Position numbers and translations under genes: made by a program
Shown here: positions 8,001 to 16,683 of the stretch, piece after piece
Position numbering within the stretch: position 1 is the first letter of the stretch
Layout of the letters: each line of letters opens with the position of its first letter
Assembly (NCBI GenBank): GCA_023150895.1
Contig: JAKLJY010000019.1
Location: 1-64,000 of the forward strand
Source of the DNA: Myxococcota bacterium
GTDB taxonomy: Bacteria; Myxococcota_A; Bradymonadia; UBA7976; UBA1532
Direction of reading: 5' to 3'
DNA: 64,000 bases
Notes under the pieces: model-generated
The model's input: only the letters and a program-made list of their open reading frames with translations
Database searches by the model: none
What the model was told of the DNA's origin: nothing

Positions 8001-9714
8001 CGGGGTGGGCGTTCAAAATCGAGATCAGCTCCGAACCGATGGTCTCGGCGCCCTGATCGTCCGTCAGGCGGATGTTGATCGGATACTGGCCGTTGTCCGG
8101 CCAGCGATAGGTCGTCTCGTCGAGATCGAGGCCCTCGAGCTCGAACACGCCGTCGTTGTCGAGATCGTAGCCGATCATCACCGGATCACGCCCGGGGTCC
8201 TGGGCGATGACCTGGATGGAGACCTCCGCCCCTTCGAGCTGCGGCCAGTTGCCGACCACCTCGAAGAGGGTGGGGGGCAGGTTGTTCACGACCACCGGGA
8301 AGTCGAACTCGGTCATCCCGCCGTCGTCGTCCGAGACGCGCACGCGCGCGCTGTAGACCCCGTCGGCGAAGTACTGGTGGCTCGCCCGGTTCTGGCGCAG
8401 GGCCTGGTCGTCGTACTGGCCGTCGCCGTCCCAGTCGAAGTCGAAGGTCAGCGCGTCCTGACCGGGTTCCAGCGTGACGACCTCGACGGTGAGCAGGCCA
8501 CCCTCGTTGATGGGCGAATCCGTCGTGACGGCCTCCACCCGGGGCGCGACGTTGCGCACCACGATGCGGGCCGAATCCACGTCCCGTTTCCCTTGCGGAT
8601 CGGTCACGCGGACGTTCAGCTGGTACACGCCGTCGTCGGGAAACGTCACGATCGTGTTCGCGCCCTGAGCGTCTCCGAAGTCGCCGTCTCCGTCGGTGTC
8701 CCACTCGTACGTCAGAAGCTGGTTGTCGACCGGATCCACCGAGCGGGCGGCCGAGAGCTGCACCTGCTCGCCCTCGTTGGTGTTGTAGGGCCCACCGGCG
8801 TCGGCCACGGGGCTCGGATTCGCCGGATCGATGTCGAAGTTGGCGATGCGGCTGCGTTCGCCGACCGTCAGGCCGTACAGCACCTCGCTCGTCATGCCCA
8901 CGAGGTTCTGCACTTCGGCGATCACCGGCTCCCGCGTCGTCTCGACCACGATGAGGGTCATGAAGATCACGGTCTCGCCGGGCCCGACCACCACGTTGTG
9001 GAAATCCCAGGCCAGCGCGCTCTGGTCACCCGCGATGGGATAGCCGAGCCCGAAGCGGGCCGGGCGGTACCGCGCGCCGGCGCCGTGGACGAGGTGGGCG
9101 GCCGTCGGGCGGCCGCCGAAGGCGTCGAGATCGTCGGTCAGAATCCAGCGGTCGGTGATTTCGGCTTCGGCGTCGTCGTCGTGCGTGCGCCAGACGGCCG
9201 TGTCGGGGCCCTGATTGAGGCGGGCGCCGGTCGCGCCGCTCGTCCCGATGCGGACCGACAACTGCACCGCCGCGGCGCCCGGGTTGCTGATGATGTCGAG
9301 GTAGCGCACGAACCCGTTGGCGTTCGCCGGGTTGTTGCTCGGGACGTAGACCTTGCGCACGACCTGCAGGCCATTGACGACCGTCGCGGCGAGGGCACGC
9401 TGGAGGCCGACGAGCTCGGACACCGACGCGGCCCCGCGTGCGTCGTACAGGTCCGCGGGCCCGCAGGGCGACTCGCAGGCGTCGCAGACACGCACGCAGA
9501 GTTCGGGATAGCCGTTGAGCGTGTTCTGAACGGCGAGACCACCGCTGCCCGTGTCGTTCAGGTCGAAGGAGACACCGTTGGCCCCCGTCAGCGTCACCCA
9601 AGCGTGTGCGGGCGAGGCCGCGACGACGAGCAGGAGCGCGCCCAGGAGGACGAGCGGTCGCAGGATCGAGGGTCGCGAAGACCAGCGGCGGACCGGGACG
9701 GACTGTGCGTGCAT
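5056..9714 (-). CDS. Large secreted surface protein with PKD and FnIII-like repeats and a MYXO-CTERM-like tail
   Basis: A 1552-residue exported protein. The ATG at 9714 has an AGGGAG ribosome binding site and gives a signal peptide (LRPLVLLGALLLVVAASPAHA). After a unique N-terminal domain come seven PKD-like repeats of about 90 residues. Each has an acidic calcium-type loop such as DTDGDGDF and ends in a VRNVAP-like linker. A cadherin-like repeat, a DxDxDG segment and four FnIII-like repeats ending in W-x-F-x-V follow. The C-terminus is a glycine stretch with one cysteine, a hydrophobic helix and a run of six arginines. This matches the MYXO-CTERM sorting pattern, known in myxobacteria to direct proteins to the cell surface. 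Role: probably adhesion or surface structure. It is first of three minus-strand genes. Confidence 0.9.
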   Translation of the reverse strand: MHAQSVPVRRWSSRPSILRPLVLLGALLLVVAASPAHAWVTLTGANGVSFDLNDTGSGGLAVQNTLNGYPELCVRVCDACESPCGPADLYDARGAASVSELVGLQRALAATVVNGLQVVRKVYVPSNNPANANGFVRYLDIISNPGAAAVQLSVRIGTSGATGARLNQGPDTAVWRTHDDDAEAEITDRWILTDDLDAFGGRPTAAHLVHGAGARYRPARFGLGYPIAGDQSALAWDFHNVVVGPGETVIFMTLIVVETTREPVIAEVQNLVGMTSEVLYGLTVGERSRIANFDIDPANPSPVADAGGPYNTNEGEQVQLSAARSVDPVDNQLLTYEWDTDGDGDFGDAQGANTIVTFPDDGVYQLNVRVTDPQGKRDVDSARIVVRNVAPRVEAVTTDSPINEGGLLTVEVVTLEPGQDALTFDFDWDGDGQYDDQALRQNRASHQYFADGVYSARVRVSDDDGGMTEFDFPVVVNNLPPTLFEVVGNWPQLEGAEVSIQVIAQDPGRDPVMIGYDLDNDGVFELEGLDLDETTYRWPDNGQYPINIRLTDDQGAETIGSELISILNAHPVVAGIRNTGPVFEGSPVDIVVDASDTPLDTLSYSFDLDNDGSFADDVVDQAPSTYTTVFRQQGVFIVGVRVRDEDNGLAVGSTAVEVLNAAPTGTISAPEFVDEGERFTVSVVASDPGDDPVLFDWDVDGDGNFDLINSIQTEQALVFNQEGEHIISVRVHDRDGGELLLNAVVRVRNVEPLVECRVAEPVIEGADTAISCTAVDAGADDLLFAFDFNGDGTFEVEGLGSGEASFVYEDQGIFTMTCAVDDGSNIIRTNVLVIVENAPPRLTLRADAPVDEGGEIRLTATAFDPSPQDTVTLEWDLDGDGVVDVRDDPALERTIPALDDARYLVTLIGRDEDGGESSVQAQIIVRNLPPRFEDIAQLPPAREGDVWSYVMPVVDPGGAHDPLEFELLNPPVGVEIDPTSGFISWVPTYDQYRASPISIGIAVNDGDGGRAQTEIIVPVEFRDQDLDGLPDSWEVVTCDEAGNCLDPNDPNDAAADPDMDGRSTLEEFATGDDPYDYDGPPQPENLDPENGIRVLASNPPLVIDPKDGDGNPDTLFVFEVFADADLQTKVIESEPIVRGNGQTVSYTLPEGILIEDATYWWHARAILGPARTPFTEPWSFTVNAVNNKPTTPVLRAPQDGEEVTIKFPTFAAEPCTDLDGDDISYTFTLYNARGVVETNGQGELNPETMMIEFRPLQALTENAAYTWKVVAVDELNEASDPSEIWAFTVNTENIAPDAPTWVSPEKNETVTTLRPTLKATGTRDLDGDPVSLVFRIRYADADGMLTEDAPLVESEPVAVDGAGSASYTVPLDLEENADFIAEVWATDGQANSDIVSQPFYVSVTDEPPPAPALTSPVDGSRVSPKNLFLDWEDVADPEGTSVIYIMTYCQALEGGNERCDETAELKNSGFAFLEPVQGATYRWSVVAIDESGLESPAGQEWSFVVDVIDSGGGGGGGGSGGGCTAAPGVPVVRGSLGLLLLGGLLLRRRRRR

Positions 9715-9844
9715 GGCGCTCCCTGCGCTCGGGTTGGACCGGGGACGCGAGAGCTTAACACAGACCCTGCGTTCCGCACGAAACCGGCGGCTCGTCCGTG
9801 GTGCGCGGACGCACGACCCTCGCAGATCCGGGGCCCTGAAACGC

Positions 9845-9875
9845 AAAAAGCCCGGTCCTGGGTCGGGACCGGGCT
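9845..9875 (-). terminator. Rho-independent terminator
   Basis: A perfect 10-bp stem, AGCCCGGTCC pairing with GGACCGGGCT (9849-9858 with 9866-9875), and a 7-nt loop. On the minus strand it is followed by five Ts. It lies about 310 bp past the stop of the Ser/Thr kinase gene and before the PKD gene, so it ends the signalling operon or a short transcript from the region just upstream. Confidence 0.85.
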
Positions 9876-10183
9876 CGCGTCGGCGAATTCCGAGGGGGAT
9901 GGGTCGTTTGCGCTTCGAAGGCCGTCGTCGATCCGGTTCGTGGTCAGCGTCCCGGGGTCTCTTTCGACGTCTCTTGCCCTTTCCATCGCCCGTCCGCCCG
10001 AATCGCTGAGAAAAAAGTGCTCCGGCGTTTTTCCAAACTTTCGATCTTGGTGTTCAAGTGCTTGAGATCACTCATGAAAATCGAGCCGACCAGCAGGCTC
10101 CCGAGGCTCACTTTTTTCTCAAGGTCGGCGGGAGCGGGCCGATGTGATGATGCGGCCTCCTGCGTTCGATGCGCGGCCGGGCG
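9876..10183. other. Unexplained intergenic region with AT-rich inverted repeat
   Basis: About 300 bp with no clear gene, between the kinase stop and the terminator. It is unusually AT-rich for this genome around 10000-10120. A 13-bp perfect inverted repeat sits here: TGAGAAAAAAGTG (10007-10019) and CACTTTTTTCTCA (10109-10121). A minus-strand frame at 9944-10075 encodes a 43-residue peptide starting MSDLKHLNTKIESLEKR, but its ATG has no ribosome binding site. The segment could hold a small RNA ending at the terminator at 9845-9875, a small protein, or the untranslated end of the kinase mRNA. Confidence 0.4.
10007..10121. repeat. 13-bp perfect inverted repeat, arms 89 bp apart
   Basis: The left arm is TGAGAAAAAAGTG at 10007-10019 and the right arm CACTTTTTTCTCA at 10109-10121. 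Such A/T-rich arms stand out in this GC-rich sequence. The arms could pair in RNA or mark two opposed protein-binding sites. Confidence 0.7.
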
Positions 10184-11815
10184 TCACTGAACGCCGACGG
10201 CAACCGCCATATCGAGCGCGAACTGGTAGACCGCGTGAATCTGCCCGCGCCGAATCTGGTCGATCTCGGCCTGCAGGACCGCGCGACGGGCTTGTTGGCG
10301 CTGGCGCTCGGCGGCGTGCAGCGCGGAGACCGTACTCGCTTCGAGCGCCAGCCGGGCCTCCTGCGACAGCGCATCGGCCAGCATCTGCGTCGTCCGCTCG
10401 TACTCCGACAGGATGCGCCGACGCTCGGCCTCGAGGCGCTCCACCGTGACGCGCTCCCGAACGCGCTCGCTCGTCGCCTCGATGTTCTCGGGCGAAAGAA
10501 GGCCCTGGAGTACGGAGGTCGTGGCGTCTCGACCCACCCGCATCAGGTCCAGCAGGTGCGCCGTGCGCGCGTCGAAGAGGGCCAGGTCCTGCGCCAGGGC
10601 GGCGTCCTGCTCACGCAGGGTGGTCAGGGTCGTCTCGAGCTGTCGGATGGTCTGGCGAAGCCGCTCGTGCTCGGCCTCGCTGCCGGTCGGTCGACGCGTC
10701 CCCTCCGCCAGGCGGTCGTCGATGAGCGCAAGCTGCGTCTCGAGTTCCTCCATGCGCTCCGAGAGGTGGTCCAGACGCGACAGGCTGCGCTGGAGCGCCG
10801 AGGGCATCGTCTGGTCCACCCACCGCCGCGAGAGTTCGTCGCGGAGTTCGCGCTCGAGGTGATCCGGGCTCGGTTTCGGCAGCGCGGCGACCTCGGTCCG
10901 GTCCTGATCGGTCACCAGGTTCACCGTCGAAACCGGCGCGCGCTCGGCCGACGAAAACGGACGCAACGCGGCGGTCAGGGCAGCGGCGCTCTCGTAGCGC
11001 TCGTGCGCCGACTTGGCCAGACACCTGAGGATCACCTGCTCGAGCTCGGCGGGGATGTGGCTGTTGAACGCCCGGGGCCTCGGGGGCGGCGTGAAACAGT
11101 GCTTCTCCGCGAGATCCCCCGCGCCGCGCCCGGTGAACGGGAGCCGCCCGGTGAGCGCCTCGAAGAGGATGACCCCCAAGGCATAGAGGTCCGTCGCGGG
11201 GGAGACCGGCAGGTCCATCGCGATCTGGGGCGGCAGGTACTCCGGCGTCCCGAGCACGACCCCGCGGTGTGTATGCACGAGCGAGTGCGGCTGTTTGCCG
11301 AGCATCTTCGCGATGCCGAAATCCAGCATCTTGACGAAGTCGTCCACCCCGTCGTGGCGGATGAGCAGGATGTTCTCGGGCTTGAGATCACGGTGAATGA
11401 TGTGGAGTTCGTGCGCCTTCGTCAGCGCCTCGAGGATCTGCAGCGCGATGGGGATCACCCGGGCGATGGCGACGGGGGTGCCGTTGCCCGAGATCGCCGA
11501 AAGGGCGAGCCCTTCGAGGTACTCCATCGCCAGAAACGGCAAGCCGTCGGGCGTCCAGCCGAGGTCGAAGACGCGCACGACGTGGGGGTGGTCGATCCGC
11601 GCGATGGCGCGCGCCTCCTGCTCGAGGCGGCGGTCGGCGTCGATGTTCTCCGGGAGGTCGCGGTGGACGATCTTCACCGCCGCGGCCTTGCCGGTCGTCC
11701 AGTGACGCCCGAAGTACACCGCACTCATGCCCCCGCGGCCAATCAGCCGTTCGAGGACGTAGTCGCCGACGCGCTGACCGATTCGGGTCTCGGGGGGGTG
11801 GGACGGATCGGCCAT
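10184..11815 (-). CDS. Hanks-type serine/threonine protein kinase with C-terminal coiled coil
   Basis: A 543-residue cytoplasmic kinase. The glycine loop is IGRGGMSAVY (25-34), the ATP-anchoring lysine is K48 (AAAVKIV), the catalytic loop HRDLKPEN is at 141-148, DFG is at 165-167, and the activation segment ends with GTPEYLPP. All key catalytic residues are present, so it should be active. Residues from about 300 to the end are rich in Leu, Glu, Arg and Gln and form a long coiled coil instead of the usual membrane anchor and sensor. It is last of five minus-strand genes that include two FHA proteins, which are natural readers of phosphothreonine and so likely partners. Confidence 0.95.
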   Translation of the reverse strand: MADPSHPPETRIGQRVGDYVLERLIGRGGMSAVYFGRHWTTGKAAAVKIVHRDLPENIDADRRLEQEARAIARIDHPHVVRVFDLGWTPDGLPFLAMEYLEGLALSAISGNGTPVAIARVIPIALQILEALTKAHELHIIHRDLKPENILLIRHDGVDDFVKMLDFGIAKMLGKQPHSLVHTHRGVVLGTPEYLPPQIAMDLPVSPATDLYALGVILFEALTGRLPFTGRGAGDLAEKHCFTPPPRPRAFNSHIPAELEQVILRCLAKSAHERYESAAALTAALRPFSSAERAPVSTVNLVTDQDRTEVAALPKPSPDHLERELRDELSRRWVDQTMPSALQRSLSRLDHLSERMEELETQLALIDDRLAEGTRRPTGSEAEHERLRQTIRQLETTLTTLREQDAALAQDLALFDARTAHLLDLMRVGRDATTSVLQGLLSPENIEATSERVRERVTVERLEAERRRILSEYERTTQMLADALSQEARLALEASTVSALHAAERQRQQARRAVLQAEIDQIRRGQIHAVYQFALDMAVAVGVQ

Positions 11816-11850
11816 GGAGGGCTCCGGCGGAGGGCAGAGACCCGGCCGCC

Positions 11851-14800
11851 TCAGTTGGCGAGCAGAGCGACGCCGTCGTCGCTGCGTACCCAGATGCGCC
11901 CATCGGCGGCGGTGACGATGTCGAGCACCGCGCGTCCGGGCAGACCGTCGGCGAAACCGGCGACGGTGAAGGTGAGATCGGCCCCGGCCGGCGTACCGAT
12001 CGCGAGCCCGGCGGCGGTGCCGACGAGGACGCGGCCGTCCGTGTGGACGGCGACCGAGCGGACGTCGTTCGACGGCAACCCGCGGGCCGCGTGGAAGTCC
12101 GTGAAGGTGCCGTCGAGGCCCTGCCGGAAGAGGCCGTCCGCCGTGCCGAAGTAGGCCGTGCCGTCGGCTGCCACCGCGACGGCACGCACGTCGGCGTTTC
12201 CGAGGCCGCCGATGGCGCGGGGAATGGCCGTCCAGGTCATCGTCGCCGGATCGAAGACGCCGACGCCGGCCGACGTCGCTGCGATGAGCTTGCCACCCGA
12301 AACGAGGGCCACCGCGCGCACGTCGTCCGACGGGAGGCCGCCGGCCGTCCCGGCCGTGTTGTAGAGGCGCGGGTTGCCCTGGTTCAACCGGATGACACCC
12401 GTGCCGGTGGCGATCCAGATGGACTGCGGCCCATCGACGGCGATGTCACGGACGTCCCCGCCGGCGAGGTCGCGGATGCGCGTCTCGTCGAGAACGACCC
12501 ACATCTGCGCATCGAGACGGCGGCCGACACCGACCCCGGAGAGGGCGCACCACAGCTCGCCGCTGCCGGGCGCCTGAGCGCACTTGCGCAGCACGCCCGT
12601 CACGGAGGGCGGCAGCTCGAACGGCGCCTGACCCGGAGGGCTGGCGGCATCGGGCGGTGCGGTGAGCCCGAGAGCGAACGGGGTGGCCTCGGACCGGGCC
12701 GCGGAGTACAGCGGCTGGCCATCCGGACCGACCGTCAGGGCCGAGGCGCCGGCACCTTTCGGCAGACCGAGACCCGGGGAGACGTCGCGGACGACCGCCC
12801 CGCGCCCGTCGAGCACCGAGAAGCCGCCGACGTCGTCGACCGCCCCACACCAGCTCGCGAAGAGCTCCTGACCCGACCACTCGACCCGGACCGACGAGCC
12901 CTTGGCGTTGACGAGCCCGGCGTTCGCCGCCGTGTAGACCTTGACCGTCTCGCCGCCTTCGCTGTTCTCGGGCAGCGGGTCGAGCCCGATGCGGCGCAGC
13001 AGCACGCCCGTCGGCTGGCGCTGACTGTCGTCGAGCATGACCCACAGGCCCTCGCCGTCGTACGCCACGGACCAGGCGAAGTCGCTGCCGGTCGAGTTCG
13101 GCCAGCCGCCGGTCGCGCGGCGCAGCGTCGTCCAGGTGTTGTCGGCGCGACGGACCGCGACGCCCTGGGGCGTGGCGACGTAGACGAGACCGCCGCCGAC
13201 GGTGAGGTCCTGCACGCGGACGTCGGGCAACTGCCCGCCCTGGTTCGTGACCGGGAACTGGAAGGCGCCCGCCGCTTCGGACCAGACGCTGACGCCGGCG
13301 TCGGTGCCCACCCAGAGGGTGCCACCGTCGTGTGCGAGCGCCTTGACCTGGTTGCTGAGGAAGTTGTTGCCCGCCGACTCGCGGGTGAAGGGGCTGAACG
13401 TCTGGTCCGCGTTGCGACGGACGATGCCGTTGCCCGCCGAGGCGATCCACACCTGGCCGTCCACGCCTTCGACGACGTCGCTGATCGGAGCGGCCGGGAG
13501 ACCGTCGGCGGCGGTGAGCTGCCCTTGGGGGGTCGCATCGAGGCCGAAGAGGCCGATGCCTCCGTCGGTGCCCACCCAGACCGTCTGGCCGACCTGCCGG
13601 ATGACCCGCACCAGCGGCAGGGGCAGTGCGCCCTCGAGCTTCCGGTAGGTCCCATCCGGGTTCATCACGTACAGGCCGTCGCTCGTGCCGATCCACAACA
13701 AGCTGCCGATGCGCGCCGTGGTGTTGACGCATGGGCTCACGAAGTTGCCGGCGCCGGCCGTGACGCTCGCGAAGTAGCCGTCGAGGCGGACGAGCCCTTC
13801 GCTCGTGCCGACCCAGGGCGTCCCCGCCTCGTGGGCGCCCACGCTGCGGACGTCGGTGGACGGCAGGAGGGCCGCCCCCGCCGGGAAGAGGCGCCCGTCG
13901 ACGTCGATGCGGCGCAGGCCGTCGGCCGTGGCCAGGTAGCGACTGCCGTTGGGACCCACCGTCAGGGCACGGGCCGAGAAGCCGGTGTAGGTCGCCAGGG
14001 GCACGTTGCCGTCAGCCGGCAGGTGGGCGGCACCGTTCTCACCGAGCAGCCAGACGCTGCCGTCCGCCTCGCCCGAGACGGCGTTCAGGACGTCGCCGAC
14101 CCCGGCCAGGCCCGTCACGGTGCGATCCACCGCGCCGTTCACCAGGCGAACCGCGCCGCCGGCCGTGGCGGCCCAGACCTGGCCGCCGGGCGAGAGCCAC
14201 AGCCCGCGCACGTCCGCGGACGGAATCTGCGGAGCCGTGAGCAGCGTCCAGGCCCCGTTGGCATAGATGTTCAGGCCGGCGTCGCCGCCGACGTAGACGA
14301 CGCCGTTCGCGTCCGAGGCGACGGCGCGCAGCCGCCCTTGCGGCCCACCGCCCTCGTCGCGCGGCCCGATGCGGACCGCGGTGCCGTTGCGCTTGTAGAC
14401 GGAGACCGAGCCGTCGGCCACTACCCAGTGATTGCCGAGCGCGTCCGTCGCGAGGCCGTTCTGCGCGTTGTCGGCGAGGCCGTCCGCCGTCGAGCGCACC
14501 GTGACCAGCGCGTCGTCGACGAGGCCGAGTCCCCCGGCGGTGGCGGCGACGGCCCCCGTGGCCGTGCCTCGGACCGCGCGGACGTCTCGTCCATACGTGA
14601 GGCGCTGGAACAAACCGCGGCAGTCTGCGGCCCCCTGAGCGGGATTTGGCATCGCCGGGCAGTTGTCGGCCGCGTCCGCAACGCCGTCCCCGTCGAGATC
14701 CGCCGCGCAGGCGTCGCCCGTGCCATCGGCGTCCGCGTCGGCCTGATCCGGATTGGCCGTCTGAGCGCAGTTGTCGCGCCAATCGGGAACGCCATCGGCG

Positions 14801-15435
14801 TCGTCGTCCGGATCGCAGGCGTCGCCGGTGCCGTCGGCGTTCTTGTCGAGCCCGAGGCGGTCGGCCACCGTGGGGCAGGTGTCCGCCCCGTCCGCGAGGC
14901 CGTCGCCGTCGGAGTCCGCCGCACGCGGATTCGTGCCCCGCATGGCCTCCGTCGCCTCGTCGAGGCCGTCTCCATCGGGATCGGCGTCGCAGGCGTCCCC
15001 CTGGCCATCGCGGTCGAAGTCCAGCTGATCCGCGTTCGGGGCGTCCGGGCAGTTGTCGACATCCGGGGGGACCCCGTCACCGTCCGTGTCGCCGTCGCAG
15101 GCGTCGCCCTCGCCGTCGGCGTCGCCGTCCTCCTGGCCCGGATTGGGGGCCATCGGGCAGTTGTCCGCCCCGTCGGGCACCCCGTCCCCGTCGGTGTCCG
15201 TCGTCGCTCCCATGTCGCCGAGCCCGGCGTCGGTTGCGGCGTCCGCAAAGATCGGTACGTCCTCGGTCATGCCGCCGCCCGTGGGGCCGCCGACGTCGAT
15301 GAGCCGCACGTCGGGCTCGAGGGAGGCCTCTTTGAACTTGTCGAAGTCGAGGCTGCAGCCGCTCACCGCACCGGTGAGCCCGGCGAGGTGGAGGACGGTG
15401 TGAAGGGCCCGCCGCCGGCCCCGGAGCGTGGACAT
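11851..15435 (-). CDS. Outer-surface lipoprotein with type-3 Asp repeats and a beta-propeller-like sensor region
   Basis: A 1194-residue predicted lipoprotein. The signal peptide ends in the lipobox VSGC with the lipidated cysteine at C27. Residues 75-270 hold about seven thrombospondin-type-3-like calcium repeats (DxDGDGVPD...DNCP). From about 275 to the end there are many repeats of about 40 residues with the pattern DVRAVA-x-DG-x-L/WVGT-x-GL, as in the two-component-regulator propellers of extracellular sensors. Two or more seven-bladed propellers would fit the length. It lies 35 bp upstream of the kinase gene, and its start codon overlaps the preceding stop (TGATG). It could sense an external ligand for the module; this is inferred from the fold alone. 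Confidence 0.85.
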   Translation of the reverse strand: MSTLRGRRRALHTVLHLAGLTGAVSGCSLDFDKFKEASLEPDVRLIDVGGPTGGGMTEDVPIFADAATDAGLGDMGATTDTDGDGVPDGADNCPMAPNPGQEDGDADGEGDACDGDTDGDGVPPDVDNCPDAPNADQLDFDRDGQGDACDADPDGDGLDEATEAMRGTNPRAADSDGDGLADGADTCPTVADRLGLDKNADGTGDACDPDDDADGVPDWRDNCAQTANPDQADADADGTGDACAADLDGDGVADAADNCPAMPNPAQGAADCRGLFQRLTYGRDVRAVRGTATGAVAATAGGLGLVDDALVTVRSTADGLADNAQNGLATDALGNHWVVADGSVSVYKRNGTAVRIGPRDEGGGPQGRLRAVASDANGVVYVGGDAGLNIYANGAWTLLTAPQIPSADVRGLWLSPGGQVWAATAGGAVRLVNGAVDRTVTGLAGVGDVLNAVSGEADGSVWLLGENGAAHLPADGNVPLATYTGFSARALTVGPNGSRYLATADGLRRIDVDGRLFPAGAALLPSTDVRSVGAHEAGTPWVGTSEGLVRLDGYFASVTAGAGNFVSPCVNTTARIGSLLWIGTSDGLYVMNPDGTYRKLEGALPLPLVRVIRQVGQTVWVGTDGGIGLFGLDATPQGQLTAADGLPAAPISDVVEGVDGQVWIASAGNGIVRRNADQTFSPFTRESAGNNFLSNQVKALAHDGGTLWVGTDAGVSVWSEAAGAFQFPVTNQGGQLPDVRVQDLTVGGGLVYVATPQGVAVRRADNTWTTLRRATGGWPNSTGSDFAWSVAYDGEGLWVMLDDSQRQPTGVLLRRIGLDPLPENSEGGETVKVYTAANAGLVNAKGSSVRVEWSGQELFASWCGAVDDVGGFSVLDGRGAVVRDVSPGLGLPKGAGASALTVGPDGQPLYSAARSEATPFALGLTAPPDAASPPGQAPFELPPSVTGVLRKCAQAPGSGELWCALSGVGVGRRLDAQMWVVLDETRIRDLAGGDVRDIAVDGPQSIWIATGTGVIRLNQGNPRLYNTAGTAGGLPSDDVRAVALVSGGKLIAATSAGVGVFDPATMTWTAIPRAIGGLGNADVRAVAVAADGTAYFGTADGLFRQGLDGTFTDFHAARGLPSNDVRSVAVHTDGRVLVGTAAGLAIGTPAGADLTFTVAGFADGLPGRAVLDIVTAADGRIWVRSDDGVALLAN

Positions 15436-16598
15436 CAGAAACTCCCCCAGACCAGCGCCGAGCCGCTCGGCGCCACGGAAAACCCGATCTCGCCGGAGGC
15501 CGCGTTACCGCCGCTGCCTGCGAGGAACCACCACACCGCGCCACCCGCCAGCAGGGCGCCGCCGGCCCCCCACAGGACGTTCGTCATCAGCACGCGGCTG
15601 TTGCCCGTATCGATGTCTTGCGAGGCGATGAGCTCGCCCTTCTTCTGCTTGTCCTCGAGTTGCCCGTGCAACTTGCTCGCCGACAGTGCCGTGACCACGC
15701 CACCGCCGATCGTCAGCAGGCCGACCCCCATCGTGATCGTCGGGAGCAACCGCGGCCCGGTGAACAGCGGCCCCCCGCCCCCGGTCGGTCCCCCGGACAC
15801 GGCCGAGTCGGCGCCCTCTGCACCGCTCGAGAGCTCGGCCTTGACCGTGATGGTCTTGCCGGCCTCGACCTCGACGGTCTGCTTGAACGACGTGAAGCCG
15901 TTCTTGGTGACCTGAATCTCGTGCGTGCCGCGCTTCAGGCGCAACGGCTCGGGGAGCGGGCTCTTACCCACCTTCTTGTTGTCGACGAGGACGTCCGCAT
16001 CCCGTTCGGTGATCATCATCGTGACCGTGCCGACCTGCCGGGAATCGACCAGCGTGAGATCCACCGAGGCGTCGCCGCCCTTCTTGAGTTCGAGCTTGCG
16101 ACGGGCGGGCTCGTAGCCCTGGAACTCGCCGATGATGGTGTAGGTGCCGGGCAGCAGCTTGAACGTGAGCGGCGTCGAGCCCATCGCGCCCTTCGACTTC
16201 TCGTCGACATAGACCATGGCGCCCGTCGGGTCGCTCGTCACGCTGACTTCCTGGAAGAGGTCGGCGATTTGCTCCTGCAACTCGACGATGTGACGCTGGA
16301 CCGCCGGGCGCTTCGGCGAGTTGGGCACCGCTTCGACGAAGCGCTGGTAGAACGTGACGGCGCTCGCGAGGTCGTTGGCCTTCTCGTAACAGAAGGCGAT
16401 GTTGTAGAGCAGGTTGCCGCGCGGCTCGATGTTGAACGCTTGGCGGAACTCCTCTGCGCAGACGTCGAACCGGCCTTCCTTGAAGGCCTGGTCACCGCGG
16501 TCGTAGGCCGACTGATAGGCCGGGTTGTCTTGGGCGGCCGCGGGCAGCGCGGCGCAGAGCGCGAACGACACCAGGAGCCAGAGGCGGCGGTGGAGCAA
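15435..16598 (-). CDS. Exported TPR-PEGA membrane protein
   Basis: A TTG start at 16598 is preferred because GGAGGA lies exactly 6 nt upstream. It gives 387 residues beginning with a clean signal peptide (LWLLVSFALCAALPAAAQ). An in-frame ATG at 16655 is less likely. After the signal, two TPR-like helix pairs (about 25-110) are followed by two PEGA domains with the diagnostic pattern VYVD...GSTPL...LLPGTYTI and VLVDNKKVGKSPLPEPLRLKRGTHEI. Two hydrophobic helices lie near the C-terminus. PEGA domains are surface beta-sandwiches, often in proteins tied to Ser/Thr kinases. The stop overlaps the start of the propeller lipoprotein by 1 bp, so the two are coupled. Confidence 0.88.
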   Translation of the reverse strand: MLHRRLWLLVSFALCAALPAAAQDNPAYQSAYDRGDQAFKEGRFDVCAEEFRQAFNIEPRGNLLYNIAFCYEKANDLASAVTFYQRFVEAVPNSPKRPAVQRHIVELQEQIADLFQEVSVTSDPTGAMVYVDEKSKGAMGSTPLTFKLLPGTYTIIGEFQGYEPARRKLELKKGGDASVDLTLVDSRQVGTVTMMITERDADVLVDNKKVGKSPLPEPLRLKRGTHEIQVTKNGFTSFKQTVEVEAGKTITVKAELSSGAEGADSAVSGGPTGGGGPLFTGPRLLPTITMGVGLLTIGGGVVTALSASKLHGQLEDKQKKGELIASQDIDTGNSRVLMTNVLWGAGGALLAGGAVWWFLAGSGGNAASGEIGFSVAPSGSALVWGSF

Positions 16599-16683
16599 GG
16601 CAGGTCCTCCAACAGGGAAGATGGCGCTCCATCCTATTTCGGGGTCCCGGCGCACCGCAACTCGGCAGCGCCGAATCAGGGTT

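Noticed and set aside
9944-10075. 43-codon minus-strand gene as an annotated CDS
   Set aside because: The start lacks a ribosome binding site and the upstream frame is open, so coding is not supported beyond a possibility. It is kept only as a note.
10083-10117. Plus-strand terminator (GAGCC/GGCTC then T6)
   Set aside because: No plus-strand gene ends there and the stem is only 5 bp with a long loop.
12043-15915. 1290-codon plus-strand frame
   Set aside because: It is the shadow of the lipoprotein with propeller repeats; the Val/Arg/Asp-rich text mirrors the repeated codons of the real gene.
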